Source: Acanthosepion pharaonis (taxonomy: Eukaryota > Mollusca > Cephalopoda > Sepiida > Sepiidae). Taken from it: DNA of 64,000 nucleotides. The notes under the pieces are model-generated. The model searched no databases. It was not told the origin of the DNA and worked only from the letters and a program-made list of their open reading frames with translations. The stretch covers positions 1,807,001 to 1,871,000 of the forward strand of contig CAHIKZ030004296.1 of the NCBI GenBank assembly GCA_903632075.3, in the 5' to 3' direction. Numbering within the stretch: the stretch's first letter is position 1; each line of letters opens with the position of its first letter. A program made the position numbers and the translations under genes. This document shows, in pieces, positions 10,020-20,530 of the stretch.

Positions 10020-11215
10020 CAAACACCTTGCAGCAAGCTTGGTAAATTGCAACCTACAGCCACCTTGCAGCAAGCTTGCTTAAATTGCAGCCTACAGCCA
10101 TCTTGCAGCATGCTTGCTTAAATTGCAGCCTACAGCCACCTTGCAGCATGCTTGGTAAATTGCAACCTACAGCCAACTTGCAGCAAGCTTGCTTAAATTG
10201 CAGCCTACAGCCACCTTGCAGCATGCTTGGTAAATTGCAGCCTACAGCCATCTTGCAGCAAGCTTGGTAAATTGCAGCCTACAGTCACCTGCAGCATGCT
10301 TGCTTAAATTGCAGCCTACAGCCAACTTGCAGCATGCTTGGTAAATTGCAGCCTACAGACACCTTGCAGCATGCTTGCTTAAATTGCAAGCTTGCTGCAT
10401 TAGCCACCTTGCAGCATGCTTGGTAAATTGCAGCCTACAGCCATCTTGCAGCAAGCTTGGTAAATTTGCAGTCACCTGCAGCATGCTTGCTTAAATTGCA
10501 AAATACAGCCAACTTGCAGCATGCTTGGTAAATTGCAGCCTACAGCCATCTTGGCAGCATGCTTGCTTAAATTGCAACCTTGAATGAACCCAGCATGCTT
10601 GCTTAAATTGCAGCCTACAGCCACCTTTGCAGCATGCTTGGTAAAATTGCAGCTTAAATCTTGCAGCTAGCTTGGTAAATTGCAGCCTACAGTCACCTGC
10701 AGCATGCTTGTTTAAATTGCAGCCTACAGCCAATGCATGCTTGGTAAATTGCAGCCTCATAAACAGCCAAGCTTGGTAAATTGCAACCTACAGCCACCTT
10801 TGCATGCTTGTAAATTGCCTACAGCCATCTTGCAGCAAGCTTGGTAAATTGCAGTTTACAGTCAATTTGCAGCATTTTGCTTAAATTGCATAACACAGCC
10901 AACTAGACAGGCATGCTTGGTAAATTGCAGCCTACAGCATGCTTGCTTAAATTGCTTGCCAAGCATGCTTGCTTAAATTGCAACCTACAGCCACCTTGCA
11001 GCATGCTTGCTTAAATTGCAACCTACAGCCACCTTGCAGCATGCTTGCTTAAATTGCAACCTACAGCCACCTTGCAGCATGCTTGCTTAAATTGCAACCT
11101 ACTGCCACCTTGCAGCATGCTTGGTAAATTGCAACCTACCGCCACCTTGTAGCTTGCTTGGTAAATTGCAACCTACTGCCACCTTGAAGCTTGCTTGGTA
11201 AATTGAAACTTAGTC
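10020..11215. repeat. 37/38-bp satellite array (~30 units)
   Basis: The unit is CTTGCAGCAWGCTTG followed by GTAAATTGCARCCTACAGCC. Two main monomer types occur. One carries AAGCTTGGTAAATTG (37 bp) and the other ATGCTTGCTTAAATTG (38 bp), and they often alternate, giving a dimer of about 75 bp. Units at the left and right ends are regular, while 10380-10920 holds shortened or interrupted units. The array is bounded by AC-rich sequence on the left and unique AT-rich sequence on the right. It lies in the intron between 9500 and 18088 and has no coding potential. Confidence 0.95.
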
Positions 11216-11639
11216 CAACTTTTAATGCTAAATTAAAAACATTTTTAAAAAATACAACAATTTGGAACAAATTCAAAGTTCTTAGAGAATTTTAGACTTG
11301 GTAGGGATCAGATATTTACCGTGTTGCCTTGTAGACCAGCAATATGTAAAAGAAAGCAACATATGTAGCTTCCTTGACCCTATAGTGTTACATGGTGGCA
11401 GACCTGCAGAAAATTATAGTGTAACACCTGCATGTATGTATTAAGTTGTCACATGTGAAATGATGCACTTTATAGGAAATTTATTTAGTTGAAATCGGCA
11501 CCATATTGATGAATGACTGTCCTTCTTGATCTCCTCTTTAAAAAAAATTCTCATCCTTTGATGTGATAAACAGTTCAAATGCTTTGATTACCTCTTACTT
11601 ATAGGAGAAACTTTTGTGTATGAAAAGCTTGAAATGATT
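11216..11639. other. Unique non-coding sequence
   Basis: No gene, repeat family or regulatory site recognised. Confidence 0.5.
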
Positions 11640-12415
11640 AAATAAGTGATAAATTGAAAGAGCCTGAATATGGCGGATGAGGCAAATTTCATAATTCAGG
11701 CTATGCAGCTTTTGGACAATTGAGAAGCATCCGGTCATGCATTGTCATGCAGGAAAATTGGGCTATCCCTATTCACAAGTCTAGGATGTTCCTTTTTCAA
11801 TTTTTCATGCATACACTCAATTTCTCCACAATACGCGGTTGATGTTATTGTTTTCCCTTGAAGTAATAATGAATAACCCCTTTGAAAGACCACCATGCAG
11901 TAACCATTAATTTTTTAGAGTGCAGTGTAAGTTTTGGGTATTGTTTTGGTGATTCACTTTTATCAAACCACTGGCCTACTATCCATTTCTCATTGCATGC
12001 AAAAATGCTTCTTTCCAGTCAGAAAAGCAACAGAGCAACGGGTGTGTTTTGTTTTTTTTTTTTTTTAGCTTCATTCAGTTCATGCAGAACAAACCTATCC
12101 AGTTTTTTTTACTTTTACAATTCCTTTCAAGTTCCGAGAAACTCTTGTGCAAGATGTTCCAAGTTCTGACGCAAGTTTTTGGACTGTAGTTCTCAGATTT
12201 TGACCAACCAAAGCATTCAACTGATCATGTCAGATAAATGATTGTGGTCTTTATTTTCAAGACTATAATCTCTTGACCAAAACTTCTGAAACCATCTCTG
12301 TATAGTTTTGATTTGAACAATATCATTATCAAAGGCAGCCTTGTTATTCTGTAATGATTCGATGGCAGAATGACTGTTTGTACTCATATAGTAAGATTAC
12401 TTGACATTGTCTCAT
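11640..12415 (-). pseudogene. Mariner transposase remnant (SETMAR type)
   Basis: Read on the minus strand, broken frames follow mariner order. The helix-turn-helix region gives IVQIKTIQRWFQKFWSRDYS at about 12330-12260, then QNLRTTVQKLASELGTS. The catalytic region gives SPKQYPKLTLHSKKLMVTAW at about 11950-11890, then GVIHYYF and EHPRLVNRDSPIFLHDNA at about 11790-11735. HDNA is the second catalytic aspartate box. Several stops and single-base shifts are present, and the PYSPDL box that should follow is lost. Flanking inverted repeats were not located. It sits in the membrane-protein intron, antisense to that gene. Confidence 0.8.
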
Positions 12416-12939
12416 TGTAATCAATTTCATTGGGTTTATGAGTAACAATATATTGAAAGAAAAATTATCTAGAAAGAAAGAGTCAGGAATAAGTCAAGAT
12501 TTTTTTTATATACTAAAGAGGTTACTTCGTTAGACAACCGGATCAACAACCAACCAAAAAATGTGTCTTTTCATGTCTGATAAATTAATATGTCAACTTT
12601 TATGGAACATTAAAATTTATTCTCATAATTTTAACACTATTGCTACTATACTTCTACTAAGTAGCAAGGTTTCTAAGCCTCTGTGACATATGCCAATCAC
12701 TTTGGTGACATTTACCAGTAGAAACCACCTAGTCTCTTGTTCCATTCATGATTACAAACATTAACCGCTCTCTTTGTAGCATATAGTGTGTATTTTTAAT
12801 TGTAGATATTTATTGCATTATTAAAAACAGGAACACGTAGTTCATTCAGAAATGGGTATTTTATTGAAAAAAACTCATCACCTCTCACCAACAAGTGCTG
12901 ATATTTGGATAGCTCCCTAAGGATACCAAGCTCCATCCT

Positions 12940-13060
12940 ACACTGTTATTTAACCCATAGCTGGGAGAGAGAAAAGATGAATTCTTACTTTTTCTAAGGG
13001 AATTAGTGCAAAGTGACTGCAACAGACTAAACCAAAATTTGAACTTAGATTGCCAATTTC
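12940..13060 (-). mobile_element. tRNA-derived SINE copy, fragment
   Basis: TTTAACCCATAGCTGGGAGA, AGATGAATTCTTACTTTTTC and TAAGGGAATTAGTGCA, followed by a decayed AATTTGAACTTAGATTGCC (B-box complement), match the family seen complete at 60020-60330. Confidence 0.65.
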
Positions 13061-13184
13061 ATTTTTTTTTAATGGTTACACTCCCCAAATATCCAGATTA
13101 AACATTATACAGTGGTTATTTCAGATCAAAAGTTTTCCTTCTCTCAGATTTGTTACCACACAATGTTAGTGTCCAATCTATTCT

Positions 13185-13300
13185 ATTTAACCCATAGCTG
13201 GGGAGAGAAGAGATGGATTTATCCTTTTCCCAAGGGTGTTTGCGTGAATGTAGATCTAGGCTGGAATTGGAATTTGTCTTACTAATTCTACTTTTTGCGA
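13185..13300 (-). mobile_element. tRNA-derived SINE copy, fragment
   Basis: Same family as above: AACCCATAGCTGGGGAGAGA, TTTCCCAAGGGTGTTTGCGT and GGCTGGAATTGGAATTTG. Confidence 0.65.
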
Positions 13301-13399
13301 TTAGTTTCTTCTCTTGAACTGCTTGCCTGCAGTACTCTGTCTCAGCTTCTTTCTTTCCTATCAGCTATGATCTTCAAAAATGTAAATGCAATGTAGATT

Positions 13400-13520
13400 A
13401 TTGTCCTTTGTCCTGCACACCCAGATTTTGTTCCTGCCGCTGTCCTTTGTCCCGCCTCCCCGGATCCCATTCCCGCCGCCGTCCTTTGTCCCGCCTCCCC
13501 AGATCCCATTCCCACTGCTT
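13400..13520. repeat. 39-bp GC-rich minisatellite (3 units)
   Basis: Three units of GTCCTTTGTCCCGCCTCCCC followed by GATCCCATTCCCGCCGCC. The composition is sharply different from the AT-rich surroundings. The unit length is a multiple of three, so one frame stays open as a 13-residue proline-rich repeat (SFVPPPQIPFP), but there are no splice sites or homologues in view that would make it a gene. Confidence 0.8.
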
Positions 13521-13599
13521 TCTCATATTTTACTCACTTTCAATAACCACTTGTGTCTTCTGGCTTTTTTCTCCTTGCTTGGAGTGAAATATTTAAAAC

Positions 13600-15470
13600 C
13601 ATAGCAGTGTTATGTTCAGACAGCACGGTGGCTGTATAATGAATACACTATTTGCTTGTCACCTATCTGATCAGATGTTCAAACCACAGCAGTGTTTTCA
13701 TAATTTTATATATCTGTCTGATTTAGTATGATTAGCAAGCAACCAACAGGCAAACAAAAATTAGACCATCTTTTATGGGATTGCTGGCGCATCAAGCTCA
13801 TCTAATTTATGCTAGATCGTTTTCAAATTAAGATTTTTTTTTATTTGACCATTTTGAATAGCTTTTTTTATTTTGTGGGTATCATCATGATTTTGCTGGC
13901 AGTAGAAGGGGGTAGAGGTGTATATTGTGGACGTGCATCTTTACTAGACTGCGCAGTAAATTTGTTGCCTGGTGGTATCATGGGTGCTTCAAGAGACAAA
14001 AATCTACTTGGCTTTCCCTGTGTGGAGTTTAATATTCAGATAATGTTATACTCTACCTAACTCTTTTAGCATATTCCTTTGGCCAATTAAATTATTTTAA
14101 AGGTTTGCTTTTAGCCATAAAAAAATCTATTTATGGCTTTGTATAATGAGAGAGGAAATATAGAACACTTTAAAATTATTCATGTTTTTTTTTATTGTAT
14201 GTTTTTTTTTATCATTTATGCCTTTACGTAATATCTGTGTTACTAAATTAGATACAAATATGTTGATCTAGAAATGTTCATTTTAATGTCACATTAAATA
14301 TAATGCAATTTATGTAATTTCTTTTAAGAAACCTAACCAGAAAATGCTTTTGGGTGACTTTTAAATTGTCTTAATTTTGTTGTCCATATAGTAGCAGTAG
14401 ATAAAATAGTTAATTACTGAGATAAAACCTTGACCCTTTTCATTTTTTTTTTCTTTCGTCTTATGGTACGGAGAAAATTGTACCAGTAAGAATTTAGTTA
14501 TGTGGCTAAATTGGAATTTTATTTGCTTATAGGTCTCTATGACCAAATTGATACAGTCTCCTCTTACATCAGATGTAGGTGCAAGTTCAAATTTCGTCAG
14601 TGGTTGCTTTTTATTTTCAATTCATACTGGTTACTTAATTGTGACTAAAATGCAAGAAAAATGAGTTGAAAGAAAAATTAATGAATAAATTAGTAATACT
14701 AATGATCTAAGAAATTTAGACAAAATTTTTTTTTTTAGTGTTGGGATAAAAATAGAAATAAAAACAAAATAAAAACAAAATAAAAATAAATAATAACTTT
14801 TTAAAAAAAAAATTCTAATTTGGACATCATGACTGTTATGTCTGTTTCTGTCTAGACAAGGAAAACTAAACAAAAATTATCTCTTGCATATTCTTAATTG
14901 CATCTCATTAAAATATATTTGAAATTAATTGCCTATTAACTGAACATTATGAATTTATTTATCCTGTCATTAACTCATCAACTGTGGTAGAAATTTCTGT
15001 CGATAACAATTGAGCCATAAAACTATAGTGACAGAAATTCCTGTTCTCTGCAGTTAATGTCTGTGCAGAAGTAAGATGTTCAAGTTTAGTATTTGAGACA
15101 AAGCTACAAATATTGAGCACCCAAACTTTTAAATCAAACAATCACTACTTCAGTGTTTCTTTCAAGAATAAAGATAGTAATCTAATTTAACCATGGGTAA
15201 TGTACCGTGTTTAACAGTAAACAATTTATATTGAATAACTTTGGTGTCAGGCAAGATAAAGTACAGGTCATCTGAGTTACCAAAATTGAGATCTCTTGGC
15301 GCTAGATCTATATTTCTTTTTTAGTACATTTAGATCCTGTAAATCAGAGCCAGTGATAAACTGGAAAGGGTGTTAGTTTGACTGATGCCCCCCCCCGCTC
15401 CATATTAAATAAAAATGCAATAAAGAAACAAACATTTTAGTAATAAAAAGGAATAAGAACATTATAAAGT
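13600..15470. other. Intronic sequence, no gene seen
   Basis: AT-rich, with A- and T-runs near 14180-14215, 14440, 14730 and 14750-14815, and a C-run at about 15390-15397. Nothing coding recognised. Confidence 0.5.
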
Positions 15471-15479
15471 CATCTGTAC

Positions 15480-15602
15480 ACTATCAGTTACTCAAGTCCA
15501 ATGTGAGAGGATATTTTTAAACATCATAAAGATCATAAAGACACTATCAGTTACTCAAGTCCAATGTGAGAGGATATTTTCAAAACAAAAAATCATAAAG
15601 AC
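15480..15602. repeat. ~60-bp tandem duplication
   Basis: ACTATCAGTTACTCAAGTCC followed by AATGTGAGAGGATATTTT and CATAAAGA occurs at 15481 and again at 15541, almost identical. Confidence 0.9.
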
Positions 15603-15924
15603 AAGGTTAAGAAATTTGCTGCCTGAGAAGAATTTCGAATCCTACATGTTATCCTTTGAAAAGTAGTTGTTAGATGAATTGGATGCAGAAGCATTTATTG
15701 CCAGATTTGAACAATCATTGAGTGAACACAAATGATTGCTCTTAAGTGAATTGCATGCAATGCTCCATTGTGCTTTTTAATGACTTTTTTATTGCGTAAA
15801 TTGTGCAGTAAACTGTTTAAAAATATCAACCGATTACTTAAAAATAGCTGCTGATGCAAGACTCTTCGTTAAAATGAATCGAGTTCTCCCAGTCACTGGC
15901 ATGTTTATCTAAAAATAAATACGT

Positions 15925-16080
15925 TTAAATTCACCTTCATCCCTGCCATGTGCCAATGGCTTAGTGGTAGATTCTTTGACTGATACCAAATCAATCAGGT
16001 TTTGATCCTGGCTTGAGGCAATTGGATGTCTAGCCACACTGATGAGCTGTGAAACACTGAAACAGTCTGTCTGTGCATAA
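15925..16080 (+). mobile_element. tRNA-derived SINE copy
   Basis: An A box (TGGCTTAGTGGTAGATTCTT) and a B box (GGTTTTGATCC) at tRNA-like spacing are followed by GCAATTGGATGTCTAGCCAC and GATGAGCTGTGAAACACT. Same family as 5180-5335. The head resembles a tRNA, but the acceptor stem is not restored by the flanks, so I do not call a tRNA gene. Confidence 0.75.
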
Positions 16081-16135
16081 TGCACACACACAAACGCACA
16101 TATATATGTGTGTGTGTGTGTGTGTGGTGTCTATA

Positions 16136-16965
16136 GTGCTGAGATGATGCATTATGTACACTACATTTACATTATTCAGACTATTGTCTTCATCTTTGTC
16201 GCCATATTTATTACAATGTTTCAGCTGTTGTATGCTCCAGCCTTCTTCAGGTGGTTGGAATGTCAAATGGAATGTGTGTGTACGCTATCCTGTGCAGCTG
16301 TGGAAAGAAATATAAAGGAGAGACAGGCTGCCCCCTCAAGGTAAGGCTTCAAGAACATCAGAAAGCTGTAACATGAGGGGAAGTGGAAAAATCAGGCATG
16401 GCTGACCACATATGGAGAGAAAAGGGAGATCACCGCCCTCTGTGGGATCAGGTTGAGATCATAGACAAAGAACATCATTGGAAAATTTGTAAACTTAAGG
16501 AATCAGCACATGTGCTAGGCCACAAAAATTTCCTGAGCCAACCAAGCATAGAAATGAATACAATATGAGAACCAGTAATAAGGAGTGCCAGAGAAAAGTG
16601 ATAACAACAACAAAAATTGCAATATGAACTCTGGTAAAAATGGTTGCTAAAGACATTAGGTTTATAATACCCAGAAATTCATACACAGATGTCCTCAAGG
16701 ACACATGTAAAGGCATTGGTTAGATCCAGTGACAGGACCCAAAGAGTGTGAGATCAATACCTGGAGAGTGGAATTAACAGGAGATAACTGATAACTGACA
16801 TCCATTCAACATGGCATGTGGAACTAGAACAGTCTACCCCAGTGAGCGAAATAAAGGGTTCAGTTCGATATTCCAACCACCTGAACAAGGCCAGAGCATA
16901 CAAGGATGAAATGTTATAATAAATAGGGCGACAAAGATGAAGACAATAGTTTGAATAATGTAAAT
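16136..16965 (+). mobile_element. Penelope-like element copy: GIY-YIG domain between inverted terminal modules
   Basis: At 16278-16600 the plus strand encodes a GIY-YIG nuclease domain. It starts VYAILCSCGKKYKGETGCPL, then KVRLQEHQKAV, a stop, KSGMADHIWREKGDHRPLW and SQPSIEMNTI. Catalytic-type residues Y, R and E can be placed. The CxC pair before the KYKGET strand is typical of Penelope-type domains. A roughly 100-bp module (CTGAAGAAGGC...GCTGAAAC...) lies inverted at 16140-16262 and direct at 16868-16965, with CTGAACA in place of CTGAAGA in the second. The RT domain is missing. At least one stop (after KAV) and one near the end make it non-functional. Confidence 0.8.

Positions 16966-16968
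<3 letters not shown>

Positions 16969-17013
<45 letters not shown>
16969..17013. repeat. (TG)n-(TA)n microsatellite
   Basis: GTGTGTGTGTGT passing into a TA run, directly after the Penelope terminal module. Confidence 0.95.
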
Positions 17014-17015
<2 letters not shown>

Positions 17016-17870
17016 GTAGTTATTACTAAGAAATGAACGTTTTTTTTTTTTTTCCCACAAAAATTTTAATTATACCCTTTTTTTTCCATGTATTTTTTGA
17101 AAATGTTATTTATTTGTTATGAAAATTAAATGATAGCATTGTAGTTGTGGGTGGGTCTCTTTGTTCTCTGGCAACCAATATTTTTGGATCCAGTCTGCCA
17201 CTGTTTTTTTTTTTTTTTTCATGTTAATATTTAGTAATTCATAAGCAAGTTAATTCTGATTTTTTTTGTTAAAAAAAGAAAAATAACGATTTAATTAGAT
17301 ACGGAAATTTACATTTATTAAAAAATATCAAAATATAAAAGATGTATGCATTTCCTATGGAAAGCTTATAAATAAAATTTTCAACTTAAAATACTAATGA
17401 TTATAATATGTTTGGAAAATTTGAAGCAGAAATTTCTCAGTCCCACCAATTATATGAAGAACACAAGAATACCATGTGGTAAACAACGCTAAATAAAACT
17501 TTAATCGGCAAAAATTTAATGCAATGTCAGTCACTATCTACTGTCCTCCTGATTACTCTTTTCTCTCTCTACTCATTACTGTTGTTTCTGTTTCTTCCAC
17601 ACCCTGTAACCCATTGTGTCTTAGTGGCTCTATTGCCTTGCTTGGGGTGATACTGATTTAAAAAAAAAAAGTTACCAACAATACCTATTTTATAGTAGAA
17701 TTACCAATGATACTATTTTATTGTAGAATTACCAACAATACATTTTATTTGTAGTTGAAGGCATACAATTGCATTCAAAATATATTTATCTGACGCCGTA
17801 AAATTGTGTTAAAAATACTTAAATTTCGGCATGAAATAACCCATAGAGATTTTGATATGCCACTAAACAA
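17014..17870. other. Intronic sequence with LINE-end traces
   Basis: T-runs at 17041-17054 and 17203-17219. CCCTGTAACCCATTGTGTCT then TTGCCTTGCTTGGGGTGAT (17600-17650) resembles the 3' end of the LINE family at 28960-29250. Otherwise nothing recognised. Confidence 0.45.
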
Positions 17871-17879
17871 AATCAACCA

Positions 17880-18045
17880 AACCAAATCATTCTCCTACAC
17901 TGGCTGCTTTCTGACATATCCTCATAAATTGCATCTCTTACCTCCTCTTGTGCTTATACAACAATCTCATTTAGTAACCCTGTATCTTGAGTGGCTCTTG
18001 GGGCTTAGTATTGGGGAAAAAATTAGTAAAAAAAAAAAAAAATCA
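17880..18045 (+). pseudogene. Non-LTR retrotransposon 3' end, fragment
   Basis: The translation ends LYLEWLLGLSIGEKI, matching the ends of the copies at 28140-28170 and 29200-29240 (LYLEWHLGLLLGEYL). It lies about 45 bp before the splice acceptor of the last exon of the membrane-protein gene. The A-run at 18028-18041 would be its poly-A tail. Confidence 0.65.
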
Positions 18046-18087
18046 TATTTTTTTAACTCATTTTATGACTTTTCTGTCTGCTTACAG

Positions 18088-18364
18088 CTATTTTGTTTGT
18101 TTCCGACAAACTATGCGAGATGAACGCCGGTCTTCAAATGTTGGATTGACCCACATTGATGATGAAGAAACAGATAACATGACAAATGTTTTGGAAAGTG
18201 ACATTCAGGTTGAAGATGATTACTTCTATGATGAAGTCTTTGAAAGGTCAGCTTTTACTGATGAAATGACCAATAACTCTATAACAAATCTGTTCACCAT
18301 AACGGACTTAGATGTTGATGACCAGCCTCATAGCACATTACACAATCATGAAAGCCACATATAA
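18088..18364 (+). CDS. Last coding exon of unidentified single-pass membrane protein (cytoplasmic tail)
   Basis: The acceptor TTTCTGTCTGCTTACAG precedes base 18088. The first base completes the serine codon begun by the exon at 9431-9500. The frame then reads YFVCFRQTMRDERRSSNVGL and continues to a TAA at 18362-18364, 91 further residues. The tail is strongly acidic (HIDDEETDNM, QVEDDYFYDEVF, ITDLDVDDQP) after a short basic stretch next to the membrane. It has tyrosines in acidic context (DDYFYDEVF) that could be phosphorylation or sorting sites, and it ends HNHESHI. No enzymatic domain is present. The clean frame in an otherwise stop-rich AT-rich region, and the phase match with the transmembrane exon, support a real gene. 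I do not recognise the family. Confidence 0.75.
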
Positions 18365-19010
18365 ATGAAGCTGACCACTCACTGAAAAATCATGTAAATC
18401 TGAGAGAATGAATTTACACTTGTTGTAGGATGGAAGAAACTCTAAACTTTTGATCTCTCACATTTTTTTTATTTTATTTTTTTTAAATGATTGGATATGA
18501 AATTTTTTGTTTTGTAAATAATTTCAGTATTTAGGAAATATTTTGTGTATATTTAAAATTTTTATAAGGTGATTTTTAAATCTTAAAAGAATTTTTTAAA
18601 ATGCTTTCTTTGATTATCAAAACACTTGATAGTTGAAAATCTGTTTGAAGAGAGAAAATGTACTTGTGAAATATCTTTTTTTTTTTTTTTTTTTTTTCAA
18701 GTGGGGGAAAAAAAAGATTGTTTTAAAATGTTTATTATTAAGTTTTTTTTTTCATTATTTTAATACTTATACAAAGAAAATTTTTCTGAAATATACTTTT
18801 GTAATTCAGAAGAAATACTTAAATATAAAATTTTCTATAAGAATTGAAAAGCTGAAAGGGATAGTTTCTTAGAACTTTATTTCAATTATTTATTTTTTAA
18901 TACATACAACAAAAAAAAAAAAAGGTATAAATCTACTACAGTTGTCCGATATATCTATGTTGTTTTCTGCAGGTTGTCATCTGCATTCAACCCAGGAATA
19001 AATATAAATC
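18365..19010 (+). other. Probable 3' untranslated region of the membrane-protein gene
   Basis: AT-rich with many T-runs. An AATAAA hexamer lies in GGAATAAATATAAATC at about 18991-19010 and is a candidate polyadenylation signal. The extent is a guess from position only. Confidence 0.35.
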
Positions 19011-19239
19011 ATAACTTTTGACTTAATAATGAACGTTGGCAACTTGAATATGTTAAAGAATAGCCAGCAAGTGCTTACAAAAAAATAAAAATTCTTAAAG
19101 AAAAGAAAAATCATATGTAGAGATTGATTTATTTTTTTATGGTTTATCAAACTTTTACAGGTTATTTAAAGTCAGAAAATATTTTCAGTTTGTAAGAATT
19201 TGGTGGGGATAACAATGATCACTGATACAAGCCCTACTA

Positions 19240-19390
19240 ATTAACCCATAGCTGGGGGAGAAGAGATGGATTCATAACTTTCCCAAGAGTATTTGCAGAT
19301 TAGTGACTATAACAAACTCACCTGGAATTGGAACTCGGCTCTGTGATTGTTAGTTTTGAGCTGTTAACCATTACACCACCTGGTATTCTT
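19240..19390 (-). mobile_element. tRNA-derived SINE copy
   Basis: On the minus strand, GGTGTAATGGTTAACAGCTC (A box) and GAGTTCCAATTCC (B box), then CAAATACTCTTGGGAAAG, then CTTCTCCCCCAGCTATGGGT. Same family as 60020-60330. Confidence 0.8.
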
Positions 19391-19808
19391 AAACAGTCAC
19401 TCAGCTAGGTAATGATCAAGCTTGACATTGATTAACTTTGGTAATCATAGGAGAACCAATGTTTCAACATATGGCCATAAGCTGAAAAGATCTATAGTAA
19501 GAATATGTTTGTTACATAAGTTTTATATATTGTTATAATTAATGAATCTTACATATTGTGTCTAATTTATAAATTAAACTTTATCATTAGTGTGTATACC
19601 ATGAACAGTACTCTTAGGCTCTGGTGTTATCGACAGTTTCTTGTATTTACCAAGGCTCTTGGAATATTTACTTAACAGATAAGGGAATGTAAATGGTGTC
19701 TCCTGATGAGTGGATCAAATGATTACAAAAAGTTTGTCTATGAAACTCTGATGCTATATACAGCACCTCAACTGCAATCAGCTAAGTGACAAATTTTATT
19801 TGTATTAA

Positions 19809-19851
<43 letters not shown>
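19809..19851. repeat. (TA)n microsatellite
   Basis: Pure TA run of about 43 bp. Confidence 0.95.
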
Positions 19852-19854
<3 letters not shown>

Positions 19855-20067
19855 GGTGGTACTTGCTTGGAAAAACCTTGGATAGTTCGACTTGTAGTAG
19901 AACGAATCAGTACTCAAGGAAAAATAAGAATAAAAAAAGAAAGAACATTAAACTAAGGTGAAAACAATTGTCCAGAGTTCAAGCTCAAAGTCCAAAGAAA
20001 AAAAACCTCCAAAATGAGTAAACGGCAACTACGTAAAATGCTCAATACACAAAGTAGAGCAAAACCT

Positions 20068-20149
20068 GAGATAATCCCTAAGGAGCCAGGCAAACCTACC
20101 TAGGTTTCACCTAAATGAGGTAGGTTTGCCTGGTTTCTTAGGATTATCT

Positions 20150-20153
<4 letters not shown>
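20068..20153. repeat. Foldback sequence, ~33-bp arms
   Basis: GATAATCCCTAAGGAGCCAG followed by GCAAACCTACCT (about 20072-20103) is matched by the inverted GAGGTAGGTTTGCCTGG and TTTCTTAGGATTATC (about 20116-20148), with a loop of about 12 nt. It is flanked by (TA)n on the right (20152-20182). Confidence 0.85.
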
Positions 20154-20186
<33 letters not shown>

Positions 20187-20208
20187 TGTGTGTGTCTAAA
20201 AAGGCAAT

Positions 20209-20316
20209 ATGAATAAAGACAAAAGGAAAACTTTTCTTTACCAATGTGTTTTGTCCTCTGATCAAGAGAAAGAAATGTGTTGATAAAGAAAAGTTTTCCT
20301 TTTGTCTTTATTCACA
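20209..20316. repeat. Foldback sequence, ~33-bp arms
   Basis: GAATAAAGACAAAAGGAAAA then CTTTTCTTTACCAA (about 20211-20245) is the inverted partner of TTGATAAAGAAAAGTTTTCC then TTTTGTCTTTATTC (about 20280-20313). The loop is about 35 nt. Confidence 0.85.
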
Positions 20317-20329
20317 TGTATGTAAGGCA

Positions 20330-20530
20330 ATGGATATTGGCTCAGAATGAGAAATTTGGGAGCTGAATTTGAATTCCATTTGTGTACATTACATATACTT
20401 GGGTGAAAATACCCTTGGGAAAGGTGTGAATCCATCACTTCAGCTACGGATGAATAGCTGGACAGACTTGGTCCTATAGCCTTGGTTGGCAACCAGTCTA
20501 TGAGAAGGAGACCTTTGAATTCAAAACCTT
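20330..20530 (-). mobile_element. tRNA-derived SINE copy, partial
   Basis: CACTTGGGTGAAAATACCCT, TGGGAAAGGTGTGAATCCAT, GGTTGGCAACCAGTCTA and TGAATTCAAA match the body of the family at 27060-27300 and 59940-60330. The promoter end is weak. Confidence 0.6.

Noticed and set aside
10020..11215. CRISPR-like array or hammerhead satellite
   Set aside because: Repeats are contiguous with no unique spacers, the genome is eukaryotic, and no CTGANGA/GAAA core occurs in the monomers.
15940..16020. Functional tRNA gene
   Set aside because: A and B boxes are present but the acceptor and anticodon stems do not pair, and the same sequence recurs at 5180 with the SINE body attached. The same reasoning applies to 43960, 53393 and 59450.
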